Source: Pseudoalteromonas shioyasakiensis
GTDB taxonomy: Bacteria; Pseudomonadota; Gammaproteobacteria; Enterobacterales; Alteromonadaceae
Assembly: GCA_013391845.1 (NCBI GenBank)
Contig: CP058414.1
Coordinates: 2,032,501-2,096,500, forward strand
Length of the DNA stretch: 64,000 bases
Reading direction: 5' to 3'
Part shown: positions 49,334 to 59,500 of the stretch, piece by piece
Layout of the letters: the number at the start of each line of letters is the position of its first letter
Position numbering within the stretch: position 1 is the first letter of the stretch
Translations under genes and position numbers: made by a program
Notes under the pieces: model-generated
The model's input: only the letters and a program-made list of their open reading frames with translations
Told to the model about the DNA's origin: nothing
Databases searched by the model: none

Positions 49334-49732
49334 TTAAAAACGTCTTTTTGGCATTCTTAGTTGTGAGTCAAATTCATCGGGGAATAAAATCGTGCCGTCA
49401 TCTTGCTCTGTCGGAAACACAGCAATCAATAAATCATCTTGTTCGAGTCCCGAAGTCCAGCGACTTAACCAGTCTTTGACTGGAATGGCTTTTGGCGTAC
49501 AGTCTTGCCACTCACCGGTTGCCCAGCTTTGCGCGAATTCGCGACTAGGCCATACAGGCACGCAGTCATCGTCTTCATTAGAGAGCATCACACAGCCATG
49601 CTCATCATTGAGGATCCACACTTGTTTAAACTCTTGAACCGTTTCAAACATATAAGCGAGTCGTTTCTTAGCGCCTAAGGCGAGTACAGCATCAAATTCA
49701 GTTTCAACACGTTTGGCAGTTGCATTATTCAT
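49334..49732 (-). CDS. DUF2750 domain-containing protein
   Basis: The 132-residue acidic protein follows the DUF2750 pattern: RLAYMFETVQEFKQVWILND, VPVWPSREFAQSWATGEW, and LFPDEFDSQL at the C-terminus. The family is cytoplasmic and of unknown function, frequent in Vibrionales and Alteromonadales. It stands alone between the AraC and TetR genes and has its own terminator, so it is probably a single-gene transcript. Confidence 0.85.
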   Translation of the reverse strand: MNNATAKRVETEFDAVLALGAKKRLAYMFETVQEFKQVWILNDEHGCVMLSNEDDDCVPVWPSREFAQSWATGEWQDCTPKAIPVKDWLSRWTSGLEQDDLLIAVFPTEQDDGTILFPDEFDSQLRMPKRRF

Positions 49733-49817
49733 GACAGGCTCACTCTTTTAGTTATACACAGCTACACCTTAATCATAAGGTGATAAATTAATATGACAAG
49801 TAAAGTTATTAGCTAAA

Positions 49818-50399
49818 TTAATTTACTAATGCAGCAAATAGATCGTCAGCAAGTTGTTGCAGAGATTTTGGGTCTTGATTTGTCAGCGCATAGGTACGAA
49901 TACCGTATATGCCCATGACTAAAAAGCGTGCCAGTTGCTGAGCTGACTTGCTACTTGCAAATTCGTTATTATCAAGGGCCTTTTGAATTTGCTGTGCGAG
50001 GGCATGCTCGTATGCGTTTAAATTACCACGTAGCACATTGCAAATTTGTGGGTCGTTGCCTTCAACCTCAGAAATACTCTTTGTAAGTAAGCACACCTTG
50101 GCAACTTCACCTTCAATACATTCATCAACAATCACAGTCAGGTAATGTTTGAGGGTTGATAACACTGACTGTTGATCATTAAAAAGTGCCGTAAATTGTT
50201 GGTTTCTATCTTTTTGATACTGCTCGGTGGCAGCCAAAAACAAACCTTTTTTATTGCCATAAGCGGCATATATAGAGCCTGGATGAAGATGAGTCACTTC
50301 CTTTAATTTTTGCATACTGGTCTTTGCATAGCCAAATTGCATGAACGCATGCATAGCTTGGCGAAGTACAAATTCAGTATCAAATTCAGCAGTTCTCAT
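49818..50399 (-). CDS. TetR/AcrR family transcriptional repressor
   Basis: The 193-residue protein has the TetR DNA-binding domain (FVLRQAMHAFMQFGYAKTSM then LHPGSIYAAYGNKKGLF, residues 10-55) and a helical ligand domain of the NemR/AcuR group. It diverges from an ene-reductase gene with 120 bp between start codons. Two inverted-repeat sites there (50435-50456 and 50482-50511) share the same half-site and spacing, consistent with it repressing both itself and the reductase. Ligands are probably electrophiles, by analogy with NemR. Confidence 0.9.
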   Translation of the reverse strand: MRTAEFDTEFVLRQAMHAFMQFGYAKTSMQKLKEVTHLHPGSIYAAYGNKKGLFLAATEQYQKDRNQQFTALFNDQQSVLSTLKHYLTVIVDECIEGEVAKVCLLTKSISEVEGNDPQICNVLRGNLNAYEHALAQQIQKALDNNEFASSKSAQQLARFLVMGIYGIRTYALTNQDPKSLQQLADDLFAALVN

Positions 50400-50434
50400 T
50401 AATGCTCCTATTATTTACAATTGAAGTTTACGTA

Positions 50435-50456
50435 ATCTTGAACGATTATTCAAAAT
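50435..50456. promoter_or_regulatory. Probable TetR operator, site 1
   Basis: ATCTTGAA-N6-TTCAAAAT is an inverted repeat with the same half-site and 6-base spacing as site 2. It lies 36 bases upstream of the TetR start codon, where it could block that promoter. Confidence 0.6.
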
Positions 50457-50481
50457 AAACCTTGAAGTTAGTTTATATCGC

Positions 50482-50511
50482 CCTTATCTTGAATGTATGT
50501 TCAAGATAAGG
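50482..50511. promoter_or_regulatory. Probable TetR operator, site 2 (perfect palindrome)
   Basis: CCTTATCTTGAA (50482-50493) and TTCAAGATAAGG (50500-50511) are exact reverse complements 6 bases apart. The right arm ends in the ribosome site of the ene-reductase gene, so binding would block it. Confidence 0.75.
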
Positions 50512-50519
50512 ATAGAACC

Positions 50520-51563
50520 ATGAAAACCGATTTACTTTCTTCGTTTAAGTTAAATGACAGTATCGAATTACAAAACCGCGTACTAATGGCACCGCTTACT
50601 CGCTGTATGAGTGACGATAACCTAGTGCCAACCCAAGCGATGGCTGATTACTATGCGCGCCGTGCCGATGCCGGTTTAATTATTAGTGAAGCAACTATTA
50701 TTCGCCCAGATGCCCAAGGTTACCCAAACACACCGGGCCTATTTACCAGTGAGCAAATTCAAGGTTGGAAAAAGGTCACGGATGCTGTGCACGCTAAAGG
50801 TGGCAAAATGTTTGCTCAACTTTGGCATGTAGGGCGAGTGGCTCACCCACATTTCTTTGGAGGTGATGTACTGGCACCATCTGCAATCGGCGTTGAAGGG
50901 TCGGTACCAAGAATGCGTGAGCTGACTTACGTTACACCAAAAGCTGCCACTATTGAAGACATCCAAGGTTTAATTGCTGATTACGCAAAAGCGGCCGAAA
51001 ACGCCATTGAAGCGGGTTTTGACGGCGTAGAAATACATGGCGCAAATGGTTACTTGATTGATCAATTCTTACATTTTGCTGCAAACCAACGTGAAGACCA
51101 ATATGGTCAAACACCAGAAAATATGTCACGTTTTGCCCTAGAGATCGTCGATGCAGTGATTGCAGCAATTGGTGCAGATAAAACAGCATTACGCTTATCG
51201 CCTGGTGCGTATTTTAATATGACTGAAAGCGAAGGTGATAAAGCTGTATTTGATTATTTATTATCAGCGCTGGAAACACGTAAACTTGCTTACTTACATG
51301 CTGGAATTTTTGATGACAGCATGCGCTTTGAAAGCTTAGACAATAAAACAACGTCTGAATATATGCGCGGTGCATACAAAGGTACTTTAGTCGGTGTAGG
51401 GAGCTATACCTTTGAGTCAGCTAATCAAGCTATCGATAACAACCAATTTGACTTAATTGCGATTGGTCGTCCATTTATTGCGAATCCGGATTACATCAGC
51501 AAAGTTAAAAATGGTGAGCAATTAACACCATACAGTGAAGAAATGCTGGCTGAATTGATTTAA
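50520..51563 (+). CDS. Old Yellow Enzyme family ene-reductase
   Basis: I choose ATG 50520 (347 residues), 7 or so bases after AAGGA; an ATG at 50493 lies inside the operator. The FMN barrel has the OYE motifs VLMAPLTRCMSDDNLVPT, QLWHVGRVAHP, and EIHGANGYLIDQFLHFAAN with the His/Asn substrate pair near 180, then LIAIGRPFIANPDY. It reduces activated alkenes with NADPH and detoxifies electrophiles. It resembles NemA/xenobiotic reductases; which substrate it meets is unknown. Confidence 0.92.
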   Translation: MKTDLLSSFKLNDSIELQNRVLMAPLTRCMSDDNLVPTQAMADYYARRADAGLIISEATIIRPDAQGYPNTPGLFTSEQIQGWKKVTDAVHAKGGKMFAQLWHVGRVAHPHFFGGDVLAPSAIGVEGSVPRMRELTYVTPKAATIEDIQGLIADYAKAAENAIEAGFDGVEIHGANGYLIDQFLHFAANQREDQYGQTPENMSRFALEIVDAVIAAIGADKTALRLSPGAYFNMTESEGDKAVFDYLLSALETRKLAYLHAGIFDDSMRFESLDNKTTSEYMRGAYKGTLVGVGSYTFESANQAIDNNQFDLIAIGRPFIANPDYISKVKNGEQLTPYSEEMLAELI

Positions 51564-51695
51564 AACACCTAATAACATTATCCAACCAAAAAGCGTCCTG
51601 TTAGTTTAATTGGGCACTTTTCTAATACTTTCTTATTTATTGATCAGTTAAGTCTTAAATCTGCCATCTAAATGCATTAATTTTTTAATTATTGT

Positions 51696-51710
51696 GTCAA
51701 AAATTTTGAC
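51696..51710. promoter_or_regulatory. Inverted repeat upstream of TonB-dependent receptor
   Basis: GTCAAAAATTTTGAC is a perfect palindrome with a central A, 64 bases before the receptor ATG. TGTCA-type sequences flank it, so a regulator site is possible, but the regulator is unknown. Confidence 0.4.
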
Positions 51711-51773
51711 CCTAAATGTCATACGCGCTCTGCATACTGTGCCCGCTTACAAATACGTAACCTTGGAAAAACA

Positions 51774-54131
51774 ATGAGCACAGTAACTAAAAAAACAAAG
51801 CTAAGCCTTTTAATAGCAACGCTTTTAGCAACATCAGCAAATGCAAACACGAATAACGAAATTGAAGAAATTACGGTGGTTGCAAAGCCAACCAGTTATG
51901 CCAATAACGTCATTGAACCTGCCATGCTTGAGCAACAAAGTTCAGTATCAAGTGTGTTAGCCGTAATTGATAACCTACCGGGTATTAGCATCAACGAAGG
52001 TGATGCATTTGGTGGTGACGATTGGTCAACCACTATTACTATGCGTGGTTTTAGTATTGATGGTAATCAACAGCAATTAGGTATGACCATTGATGGTATT
52101 CCTAATGGTGGTTCTAACTATGGTGGCGGTGCAAAAGCAAACCGTTATCTAGATAGTGAAAATTTAGCAACTGTTGAGGTAGGGCAAGGTACTTCTGATA
52201 TTGCCTCTGCATCACTAGAAGCGCTAGGCGGTACTTTTAATTTTGTGAGTGCACAACCGAGTACAGAGCAAAGCACCACGTTTGCTTACACTACAGGCGA
52301 TCACAATGCTAGCCGCTACTTTGTTAAACATGAAACCGGCACGGTTTTCGATAACACGCAAGCCTATATCAGCTACTCGCAAACAGATACTAGCCGTTGG
52401 ATTGGTGATGGCAGCAATGGCGGTAAGGACAATCAGCACATTGAAGCTAAATTTGTATCGGACTTTAGCGACCTGACAATAACAGGTCGTGTTTCGTATG
52501 ATGATGTTCACGAAATTAACTATAACAGCATCAGCATTAGCGAATTTGAACAAAACCCTGATTGGGATCGTTTAACGTGGAATTGGACCGGTGTGCCTCA
52601 TTTTGATCAAATGTTTGCTGAGGGCTGGGGTACATTACGCGAAAATACCCTTGCTTATGTAAAGTTTGATTACGCGTTAAGTGCCACTTCAAACTTAAGC
52701 ATATCGCCTTATTACCATAAAAACTCGGGTCGTGGTGACTGGATTCCGCCTTATTTAACGTCACCTGTTAATGGTGATGGCAACCCAACATCAATTGGTG
52801 GTGAAAATGCTGGCAGCTACGGCTTTACCGACAGCGATGGCAACCCACTTGCACCTGCTGCAGGTTGTACGGCAAGTTTAGAATGGCCATGGTCTTCAGG
52901 CCCAGGCTTAAACCCGGCCTGTTACCCTGATGATGCAATTCCGGTTATGTCTTATCGTCATACACACTACAAAAAAGACCGCTTAGGTATGACTGGCGAG
53001 TACCAAGTAACTCTTGGCAATCATGACATTGAAGCCGGCTTTTGGTTTGAACAAACAGATCGTGATGAATCACGAGATTGGCATAAAGTGATTGATGCCC
53101 GTATCTATCATCATTTTGATCATACGCCATATTGGACTCAGTACAAAAACACCTTCGAAACGGATACTTTTAAATGGTATGTGCAAGACTCAATCAGTTT
53201 AGGTGATTTCACACTTAATTTAGGTGCTAAACAGTACCTTGTTGAGCTTCAGCGTTATAACCATTTTGAAGATGAATACTCAGATAAAATCGACAGTGAT
53301 TCAGACGTACTCTTCAGCGGTGGTGTGTTGTATCAGCTATCAGCAAGCACAGAGCTATTTAGCAGCTACAGCGAAAACTTTGCGGCAATTAAAGATGGTG
53401 TACTTGAACGTGATTCATCGACACTGACCGAGATTGAACCTGAAACAGCTGAAAACATCGACCTAGGTGTACGTTACAGTGATGACCGTTTACGCTTAAC
53501 AGCAACAGCTTATAGCATTGAGTTTGATAACCGTATTACCTTTATTGCCCCGGGCAGTGATACAGATGGTATTGATTACACCATTGGCACGAACGGTTCT
53601 TACATCAATGTAGGTGGTATTGAGTCAACGGGTGTTGAGCTATCAGCAAGTTATATGCTGACTGACAAATGGAACCTTTACACATCTTATACGTACAATA
53701 ACTCTGAGTATCAATCGAACGATCCAAGTGCTTACAACAGTGATGGTGAGTTACTTGAGGAAGCATCTGCAAGCTTCAAAGCGGGTGATGAAGTCATTGA
53801 CTCGGCACAAGATTTATTTGTGGTATCGGCAGACTATTACAGTGGTGATTTCCGCTTTGGTTTATCGGCTAAATACACAGGTGAGCGTTTAGGTGCATGG
53901 ACTGATGAACAAACCCGTTCGCGAAACAAGGTTGATGGCTACACCTTGGTTGATTTAAACATTGGTTATAACACTAGCCTTGATTCAGGTGTGTTCAAAT
54001 CACTCGACCTTGCATTTGTGGTGAATAACCTGTTTGATAAATCATACCTAGCAGGTGGCACAGGTAATGGTTCAACCTACTTTATTGGTGCACCACGTAC
54101 TGCGGCTTTAACACTTACAGCGCAGTTTTAA
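51774..54131 (+). CDS. TonB-dependent outer-membrane receptor
   Basis: The 785-residue protein has a signal peptide (cleaved near ANA, residue 24), a TonB-box-like stretch IEEITVVAKP, a plug domain (about residues 40-160: TITMRGFSIDGNQQQLGMTIDG), and a 22-strand beta-barrel ending in Phe (ALTLTAQF). Four Cys residues around 365-385 may form disulphides in an extracellular loop. It imports a substrate with TonB energy. Two secreted phosphatase-like genes follow in the same direction, so a phosphorylated organic substrate is a plausible cargo. Confidence 0.92.
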   Translation: MSTVTKKTKLSLLIATLLATSANANTNNEIEEITVVAKPTSYANNVIEPAMLEQQSSVSSVLAVIDNLPGISINEGDAFGGDDWSTTITMRGFSIDGNQQQLGMTIDGIPNGGSNYGGGAKANRYLDSENLATVEVGQGTSDIASASLEALGGTFNFVSAQPSTEQSTTFAYTTGDHNASRYFVKHETGTVFDNTQAYISYSQTDTSRWIGDGSNGGKDNQHIEAKFVSDFSDLTITGRVSYDDVHEINYNSISISEFEQNPDWDRLTWNWTGVPHFDQMFAEGWGTLRENTLAYVKFDYALSATSNLSISPYYHKNSGRGDWIPPYLTSPVNGDGNPTSIGGENAGSYGFTDSDGNPLAPAAGCTASLEWPWSSGPGLNPACYPDDAIPVMSYRHTHYKKDRLGMTGEYQVTLGNHDIEAGFWFEQTDRDESRDWHKVIDARIYHHFDHTPYWTQYKNTFETDTFKWYVQDSISLGDFTLNLGAKQYLVELQRYNHFEDEYSDKIDSDSDVLFSGGVLYQLSASTELFSSYSENFAAIKDGVLERDSSTLTEIEPETAENIDLGVRYSDDRLRLTATAYSIEFDNRITFIAPGSDTDGIDYTIGTNGSYINVGGIESTGVELSASYMLTDKWNLYTSYTYNNSEYQSNDPSAYNSDGELLEEASASFKAGDEVIDSAQDLFVVSADYYSGDFRFGLSAKYTGERLGAWTDEQTRSRNKVDGYTLVDLNIGYNTSLDSGVFKSLDLAFVVNNLFDKSYLAGGTGNGSTYFIGAPRTAALTLTAQF

Positions 54132-54154
54132 ATAATAAGCTAACGTTTTAAACA

Positions 54155-54177
54155 GCCCATCTTTGGTGGGCTTTTTT
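54155..54177 (+). terminator. Terminator after the receptor gene
   Basis: GCCCA and TGGGC pair around TCTTTGG, followed by six T. Its position before the phosphatase genes suggests partial read-through or a separate promoter for them. Confidence 0.75.
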
Positions 54178-54188
54178 GCAGGTGAAAT

Positions 54189-55316
54189 ATGAAAAAATTA
54201 ATTTTAGCCACAGCAGTGGTTGCAGCATCACTATTAAGCTTAAGCAGTAAAGCTGCTGACAATGTTGTGCTTGTAACTCTTGATGGGCTTCGCTGGCAAG
54301 AAGTGTTCTCTGGGGCAGATAAAAATTTAATTAATAACAGTGATTTTGTAGAAGATACAGATGAACTAAAGGCGCTTTTTTGGCGAAATGACCAAGCACA
54401 GCGAACTAAAGCGTTAATGCCATTTTTTAGTGACACATTGGCAAAGCAGGGCGTTTTGATTGGCGATAGAACTCAAGGTTCATTGATGTCGGTAAGTAAC
54501 CCATGGTACTTCTCATACCCAGGTTACAGTGAAATTTTAACCGGCATTGTAGATGAAAATATCGATAGTAACGATAAAGTTTCTAACCCGAATAAAACCA
54601 TTTTAGAGAGTTTAAATACTCAGCCTGAATTTAAAGGTAAAACCGCACTTTTTGGCAGCTGGGATGTGTTTCCTTACATTGTAAACCGCGAGCGAAGTGA
54701 GGTTTTTGTTAATGCAGGCTTTGAATCCTTTGATGCGGTGAAATCAGAGGAGGTTAGTTTACTAAACCAAATGCAAAGCGAAATTCCGAGTCCTTGGCAC
54801 AATGTTCGCCTCGACAGCTTTACCTACCGATTTGCCAAACAATATTTATTAAATAAACAGCCGCGTTTGCTTGTTATTAGCTTGGGGGAAACCGATGACT
54901 TTGCCCATAACGGTAAATACAATGCCTATCTAAAATCAGCTAAGCAAAGTGATGCGTTTATTCGTGACCTTTGGCAAACAATACAACAAACGCCCGGCTA
55001 TAAAGACAATACCACATTGATTATTACTACCGATCATGGCCGTGGCAGCCATGCTGATGATTGGCAACATCATAGTTCGAAGCGTGCTTTGGCACGTTCA
55101 GAGCAAGGTAAGCAACGTTTTCCAAACGGCATTGTTGGCTCTGAGCATATTTGGCTAGCGGCAATTGGCCCAGATATAAAAGCAACTGGCTTAATTAAGC
55201 CAAACAATGAGCTCAAACAAGCGCAAGTGGCTGCAACTGTACTGAACATTTTAGGCGTCAACAGTCAGCAAGTTAACCCGAAAATGGCAGCGCCGATTAA
55301 GGAGATCTTAAAATGA
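54189..55316 (+). CDS. Secreted alkaline-phosphatase-superfamily hydrolase
   Basis: The 375-residue protein has a signal peptide (cleaved after KAA, residue 22) and the alkaline-phosphatase/sulfatase-like core: VVLVTLDGLRWQEVFSG with the first metal Asp, the nucleophile region SNPWYFSYPGYSEILTG near 108, SLGETDDFAHNGKYN near 235, and ITTDHGRGSHADDW near 278. It looks like a phosphodiesterase or monoesterase. Catalytic residue identity (Ser or Thr) is uncertain. Its end overlaps the PhoD gene by 4 bp, so they are co-translated. Confidence 0.82.
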   Translation: MKKLILATAVVAASLLSLSSKAADNVVLVTLDGLRWQEVFSGADKNLINNSDFVEDTDELKALFWRNDQAQRTKALMPFFSDTLAKQGVLIGDRTQGSLMSVSNPWYFSYPGYSEILTGIVDENIDSNDKVSNPNKTILESLNTQPEFKGKTALFGSWDVFPYIVNRERSEVFVNAGFESFDAVKSEEVSLLNQMQSEIPSPWHNVRLDSFTYRFAKQYLLNKQPRLLVISLGETDDFAHNGKYNAYLKSAKQSDAFIRDLWQTIQQTPGYKDNTTLIITTDHGRGSHADDWQHHSSKRALARSEQGKQRFPNGIVGSEHIWLAAIGPDIKATGLIKPNNELKQAQVAATVLNILGVNSQQVNPKMAAPIKEILK

Positions 55317-56374
55317 GTTTTACACTTAGCTTTTTTAGAAGCGCCTTATCAGGGTTAATGCTGGTTAGTAGTGTGAGTGCGATTGCCGCGCCAAGTAAAA
55401 TTTTGTTTGGCTCGTGTGGTCATCAAGACAAGCAAATTCCTATTTTTGATGCTATTAACAAAGAGCAAGCCGATCTATTTATGTTCCTTGGCGATAATAT
55501 TTATGGTGATACCGAAGATATGTCGGTGCTCGCAGATAAATATCAACGCTTAGGGCAAAAACCGGGCTTTAAAACATTACGTGCGAATACGCCAATAATT
55601 GCCATGTGGGATGACCATGATTATGGCGAAAATGACGCTGGCAGCGAATACCCAAAAAAACAGCAGTCACGAAAAATTATGCTCGACTTTTGGCAAGAGC
55701 CAGCGGATTCAGCTCGTAGAACTCGTGAAGATGGCATTTACACCTCGTACACTTACGGCGAAGGTGAGCAAACTGTAAAAGTCATCATGCCTGACTTACG
55801 TTTTAATCGCGCGCCTTTAAATCATGTATCGGCGAAGACCTATCAACTTGAACGAAAACCCGCAAAACAAGGGCCTTATAGCCCAACAACCGATAAAAAT
55901 GCCTCTATGCTAGGTGAAAACCAATGGCAATGGCTCGAACAAGAGCTCAAGTCTGATGAAAAGATAAAAATCATTGCATCAAGCTTACAGCTATTGGCTG
56001 ATTTTACAGGTTGGGAGTCATGGGCTAATTATCCTGCTGATCGTGAGCGCTTATTTGCGCTTATCAAAAAGCATAAAGTAAACGGTGTGATTATTGTCAG
56101 TGGTGATACCCACTGGGGTGAGCTGTCAAAGTATCAACAAAACCTTGACTACCCATTGTACGAGATGACCAGCTCAGGACTTACAGAAAAGTGGAAAGAT
56201 GTTAGCCCTAATAAACACCGTGTAGGTGATTATACTCATGAGGTTAACTACGGCGATTTAACAATTGATTGGCAAAAAGCAGACCCTACCATTCGCATTG
56301 CGCTAAAAGGTATCAAGGGTGATGAGATAATGCACACCGAGTTCGCGTTATCGACGATAAGCCCATACCAGTAA
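55313..56374 (+). CDS. PhoD-like alkaline phosphatase D family protein
   Basis: The 353-residue protein has a signal peptide (cleaved after IAA, about residue 26) and the PhoD metallophosphatase motifs: ILFGSCGHQDKQIPIFD, MFLGDNIYGDT near 60, IAMWDDHDYGENDAG near 97, and IIVSGDTHWGELS near 260. PhoD enzymes use Fe and Ca to release phosphate from esters and diesters. It ends the TBDR-phosphatase-PhoD module and is followed by a long hairpin. Confidence 0.9.
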   Translation: MSFTLSFFRSALSGLMLVSSVSAIAAPSKILFGSCGHQDKQIPIFDAINKEQADLFMFLGDNIYGDTEDMSVLADKYQRLGQKPGFKTLRANTPIIAMWDDHDYGENDAGSEYPKKQQSRKIMLDFWQEPADSARRTREDGIYTSYTYGEGEQTVKVIMPDLRFNRAPLNHVSAKTYQLERKPAKQGPYSPTTDKNASMLGENQWQWLEQELKSDEKIKIIASSLQLLADFTGWESWANYPADRERLFALIKKHKVNGVIIVSGDTHWGELSKYQQNLDYPLYEMTSSGLTEKWKDVSPNKHRVGDYTHEVNYGDLTIDWQKADPTIRIALKGIKGDEIMHTEFALSTISPYQ

Positions 56375-56402
56375 ATATTGCCTGCAGCGCATACCCGCAT
56401 CT

Positions 56403-56442
56403 AATACCCGGAAACATGGATTAAGCCCTGTTTGCGGGTATT
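56403..56442 (+). terminator. Long stem-loop after PhoD-like gene
   Basis: Arms of 14 bases (AATACCCGGAAACA and TGTTTGCGGGTATT) pair with one mismatch around a 12-base loop; a short pyrimidine-rich tail follows. Confidence 0.7.
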
Positions 56443-56514
56443 TCTCTCTATCCCATCTAATTAAAATATCTTACACTGTGTCAATTAGTTAGTTTCAAGC
56501 AAGGACAGTGTAAA

Positions 56515-59500
56515 GTGCTGAATATAATTCAATCAAATCGCATGGAAGCACTGCAAGCGCGGTTTCACGCTCTTCTTAAAGTTAATCCATTAACGAGCCC
56601 CTTTAAAAAAGAAATTGTGCTTGTGCAGTCACCGGGTATGTCGCAGTGGCTAAAAATAGGCTTAAGTGAACACTTAGGGATTGCTGCTCAGGTTGATTTT
56701 CCGCTACCTTCGAGTTTTATTTGGCAGCTTTATCAGCAATTGTTGCCCGATGTACCAAGTGAATCACCGTATAACAAAGCTAATCTTGCTTGGAAGCTGT
56801 TTGCGATTTTACCAAACTGCATTGATGAGCCGCTGTATTTACCACTCAAAACCTATTTAGATGGTGACACTGAAGGGCAAAAAACGTTTGCCTTGTGCGA
56901 GAAAATTGCCGACGTTTATGACCAATATTTAATGTATCGTCCTAATTGGATTGCAACTTGGGAGCAGGGCATCGATGAGCTTGATGATGTTGATGTAGGC
57001 ATTGCACCATGGCAACCAGATCTTTGGCGTAAGCTGGTGGCGCATAGTAAAGAATTAGGGCAAAGCCAATATCACCGCGCAAATATGCAAGACAAACTCC
57101 TTGCAGCCCTTGAAAAAATGGACGCAAGCCTATTACCTGAGCGTATTAGTTTATTTGGTATTTCTGCAATTGCGAGTAGCCAGCTTGAAGTGTTTCAGGC
57201 CATTGCGAAAAAAACGCAGGTATTTTTGTTTTTCTTTAACCCTAGTGAACATTACTGGGGCGATACACTCGATGAAAAAACAGCAGCCAAAATTACCGCT
57301 AAATATGCTAAACGCCCGCAGTTACAAGCACTTGAAGACAGTGCGAAAAACCCTGATCACGAGTACTTTTTTATCGGTAACCCGTTACTCTCATCGTGGG
57401 GTAAATTAGGCCGAGACTATTTTGAGCAGTTACTGCAATTAGATGCGCAGTGGCTTGACGGATTCGATAACGATTTTGATGACAGTTTGTTATCACAAAT
57501 TCAGTCTGAGATTTACCAATTAGCCTTTAAGGGTGAGTCACTAACGCCTGATAAAGAATGGTTCATCAATGACGAAGGCAAACTGCCAATTCAGTCAGAT
57601 GATACCAGCATTGTGCTTAGCGATTGTCACACGCCACTTCGTGAAGTAGAACGACTACACGATTACTTGCTTAATTTATTTAATGAAAATAAAGAGTTAA
57701 CACCGAAAGATATTATTGTAATGATGCCGGATGTTGGCACATACAGCCCGTACATTGAAGCGGTGTTTGGTGGTGCAGAGGGACGACGCTTTATTCCTTA
57801 TGCGTTAGCTGATTTAGCTATAGAACAAGAAAAGCCCGTGTTGAGCTCGTTTGCAAGTTTAGCCGATTTACCTTACTCACGCTTTGGTGTGTCTGACATT
57901 CTTGATTTACTGCAAGTCACGCAAATTGCTGAGAAATTTAATCTCGAACCGCATGAATATGAGCAAATTGGTTTTTGGCTTGAACGTGTTGGCGTAAAAT
58001 GGGGCTTAGATGCAGCTCACAAAGACAGTTTTGGCTTACCTACGATTGATTTAAATACTTGGCAACACGGTTTAAACCGCTTGCTATTGGGTGTTGCACA
58101 ACGTGATGAACAGTTGCCTTTCTCGGGCATTTACAGTGCCGATGAAGTGGAAGGCATGGCACTAAACACGCTGAATAAACTGATTGAATTTATTGACGTA
58201 CTGGCACGTTATAAAACCAAGCTACAAGCTGATGCACCACTCAATGAAAAAGCAGAAACGCTAAAAGAGTTATTAGGTGAAGTATACAGTGATGAAGGAG
58301 AGCAAAGCTGGGATTTATTAGTCCTACAAAAAGTACTTGATACGCTGATCAAGCATTATGAAAATGGCGATTATCAACAAAACGTTTCGCAGCGCATTGT
58401 TAGTTACCTTGTTAAACAAGGTATTCAAGAAAAAGGCGTAGGGCAGCGCTTTTTAGTGGGACAAGTTAACTTTTGTACCTTGATGCCAATGCGGGCTGTG
58501 CCATTTAAAGTAGTGTGTATGCTGGGTTTAAATGATGCCGATTATCCGCGAACAGTTCAGCCAATTGGTTTTGACTTAGTACCTTACTCAAAACGCCAAA
58601 AAGGGGACCGCTCTCGTAAACTCGACGACCGTTACCTGTTTTTAGAAGCGATTTTAAGTGCTCGTGAGAATCTATACATCAGTTATATTGGTCGCTCATG
58701 CTTTGATAACCAACCAAGAATGCCGTCAACCTTAGTGAGCGAACTGCTAGAATATATAGCACGTAGTTTTGAATTTGCAGATCAAGAAACAGACTTAAAG
58801 CTTCCAGAGGCGCTGATTAATTATCAGCACTTACAGCCATTCAACCCAGCCTATTATCTGACAGAGAAAAGTGATGATAAGCAAAAAGCAGACAAACCAT
58901 TAGCAACACAATTACATAGCTATAATCCTGTTTGGATGCCAACTCAAAGTGTCAATCCTGAGCCTCAGCAAGCGCTTAATGTTCAGCCAGAAAGTAGCGT
59001 AGAGTTAAGTCAGTTTATTCGCAGTATTTGCCAGCCTCACGAGAGCTTTTATCAGCAAAGCTTGGGTTTACGCTTGCCGCAATTTAACGATATTGCTAAA
59101 GATGAAGAGCCGTTTAGCTTAGACGCGTTACGTCGCTACTTTTATCTAGACGAAATTCTCGAAGCCAGTATTCAAGAAATGCCCCTAAACCAAGCGCAAA
59201 TTATGCAGCGTGGTGAATTACCGCAAGCACACGTTGGTGACTTAGTGTTCGAAAGTATGCAGCACCGAGTCGATGCTCTTGCAGGGCAAGTAAAAGCGCA
59301 TATTCAAGGTGATGAAGCATTACCCGTTGAAGTAAATATTAAAATTGCCAACACCAGATTAGAAGGTTGGTTAAATCATATATATGGTCAAAAACAGGTG
59401 TTTTATCGCACTGCCAGTATTAAAGCAAAAGATGTTATTAGGGGCTTTGTGCATCATTTAGCGGCGCAAATAATGGGCCAGTCAGTTGAAACCCTCATTC

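Noticed and set aside
51660..51760. Pho box upstream of the receptor-phosphatase module
   Set aside because: TGTCA-like pieces are present, but they do not have the 11-bp direct repeat spacing expected for PhoB.
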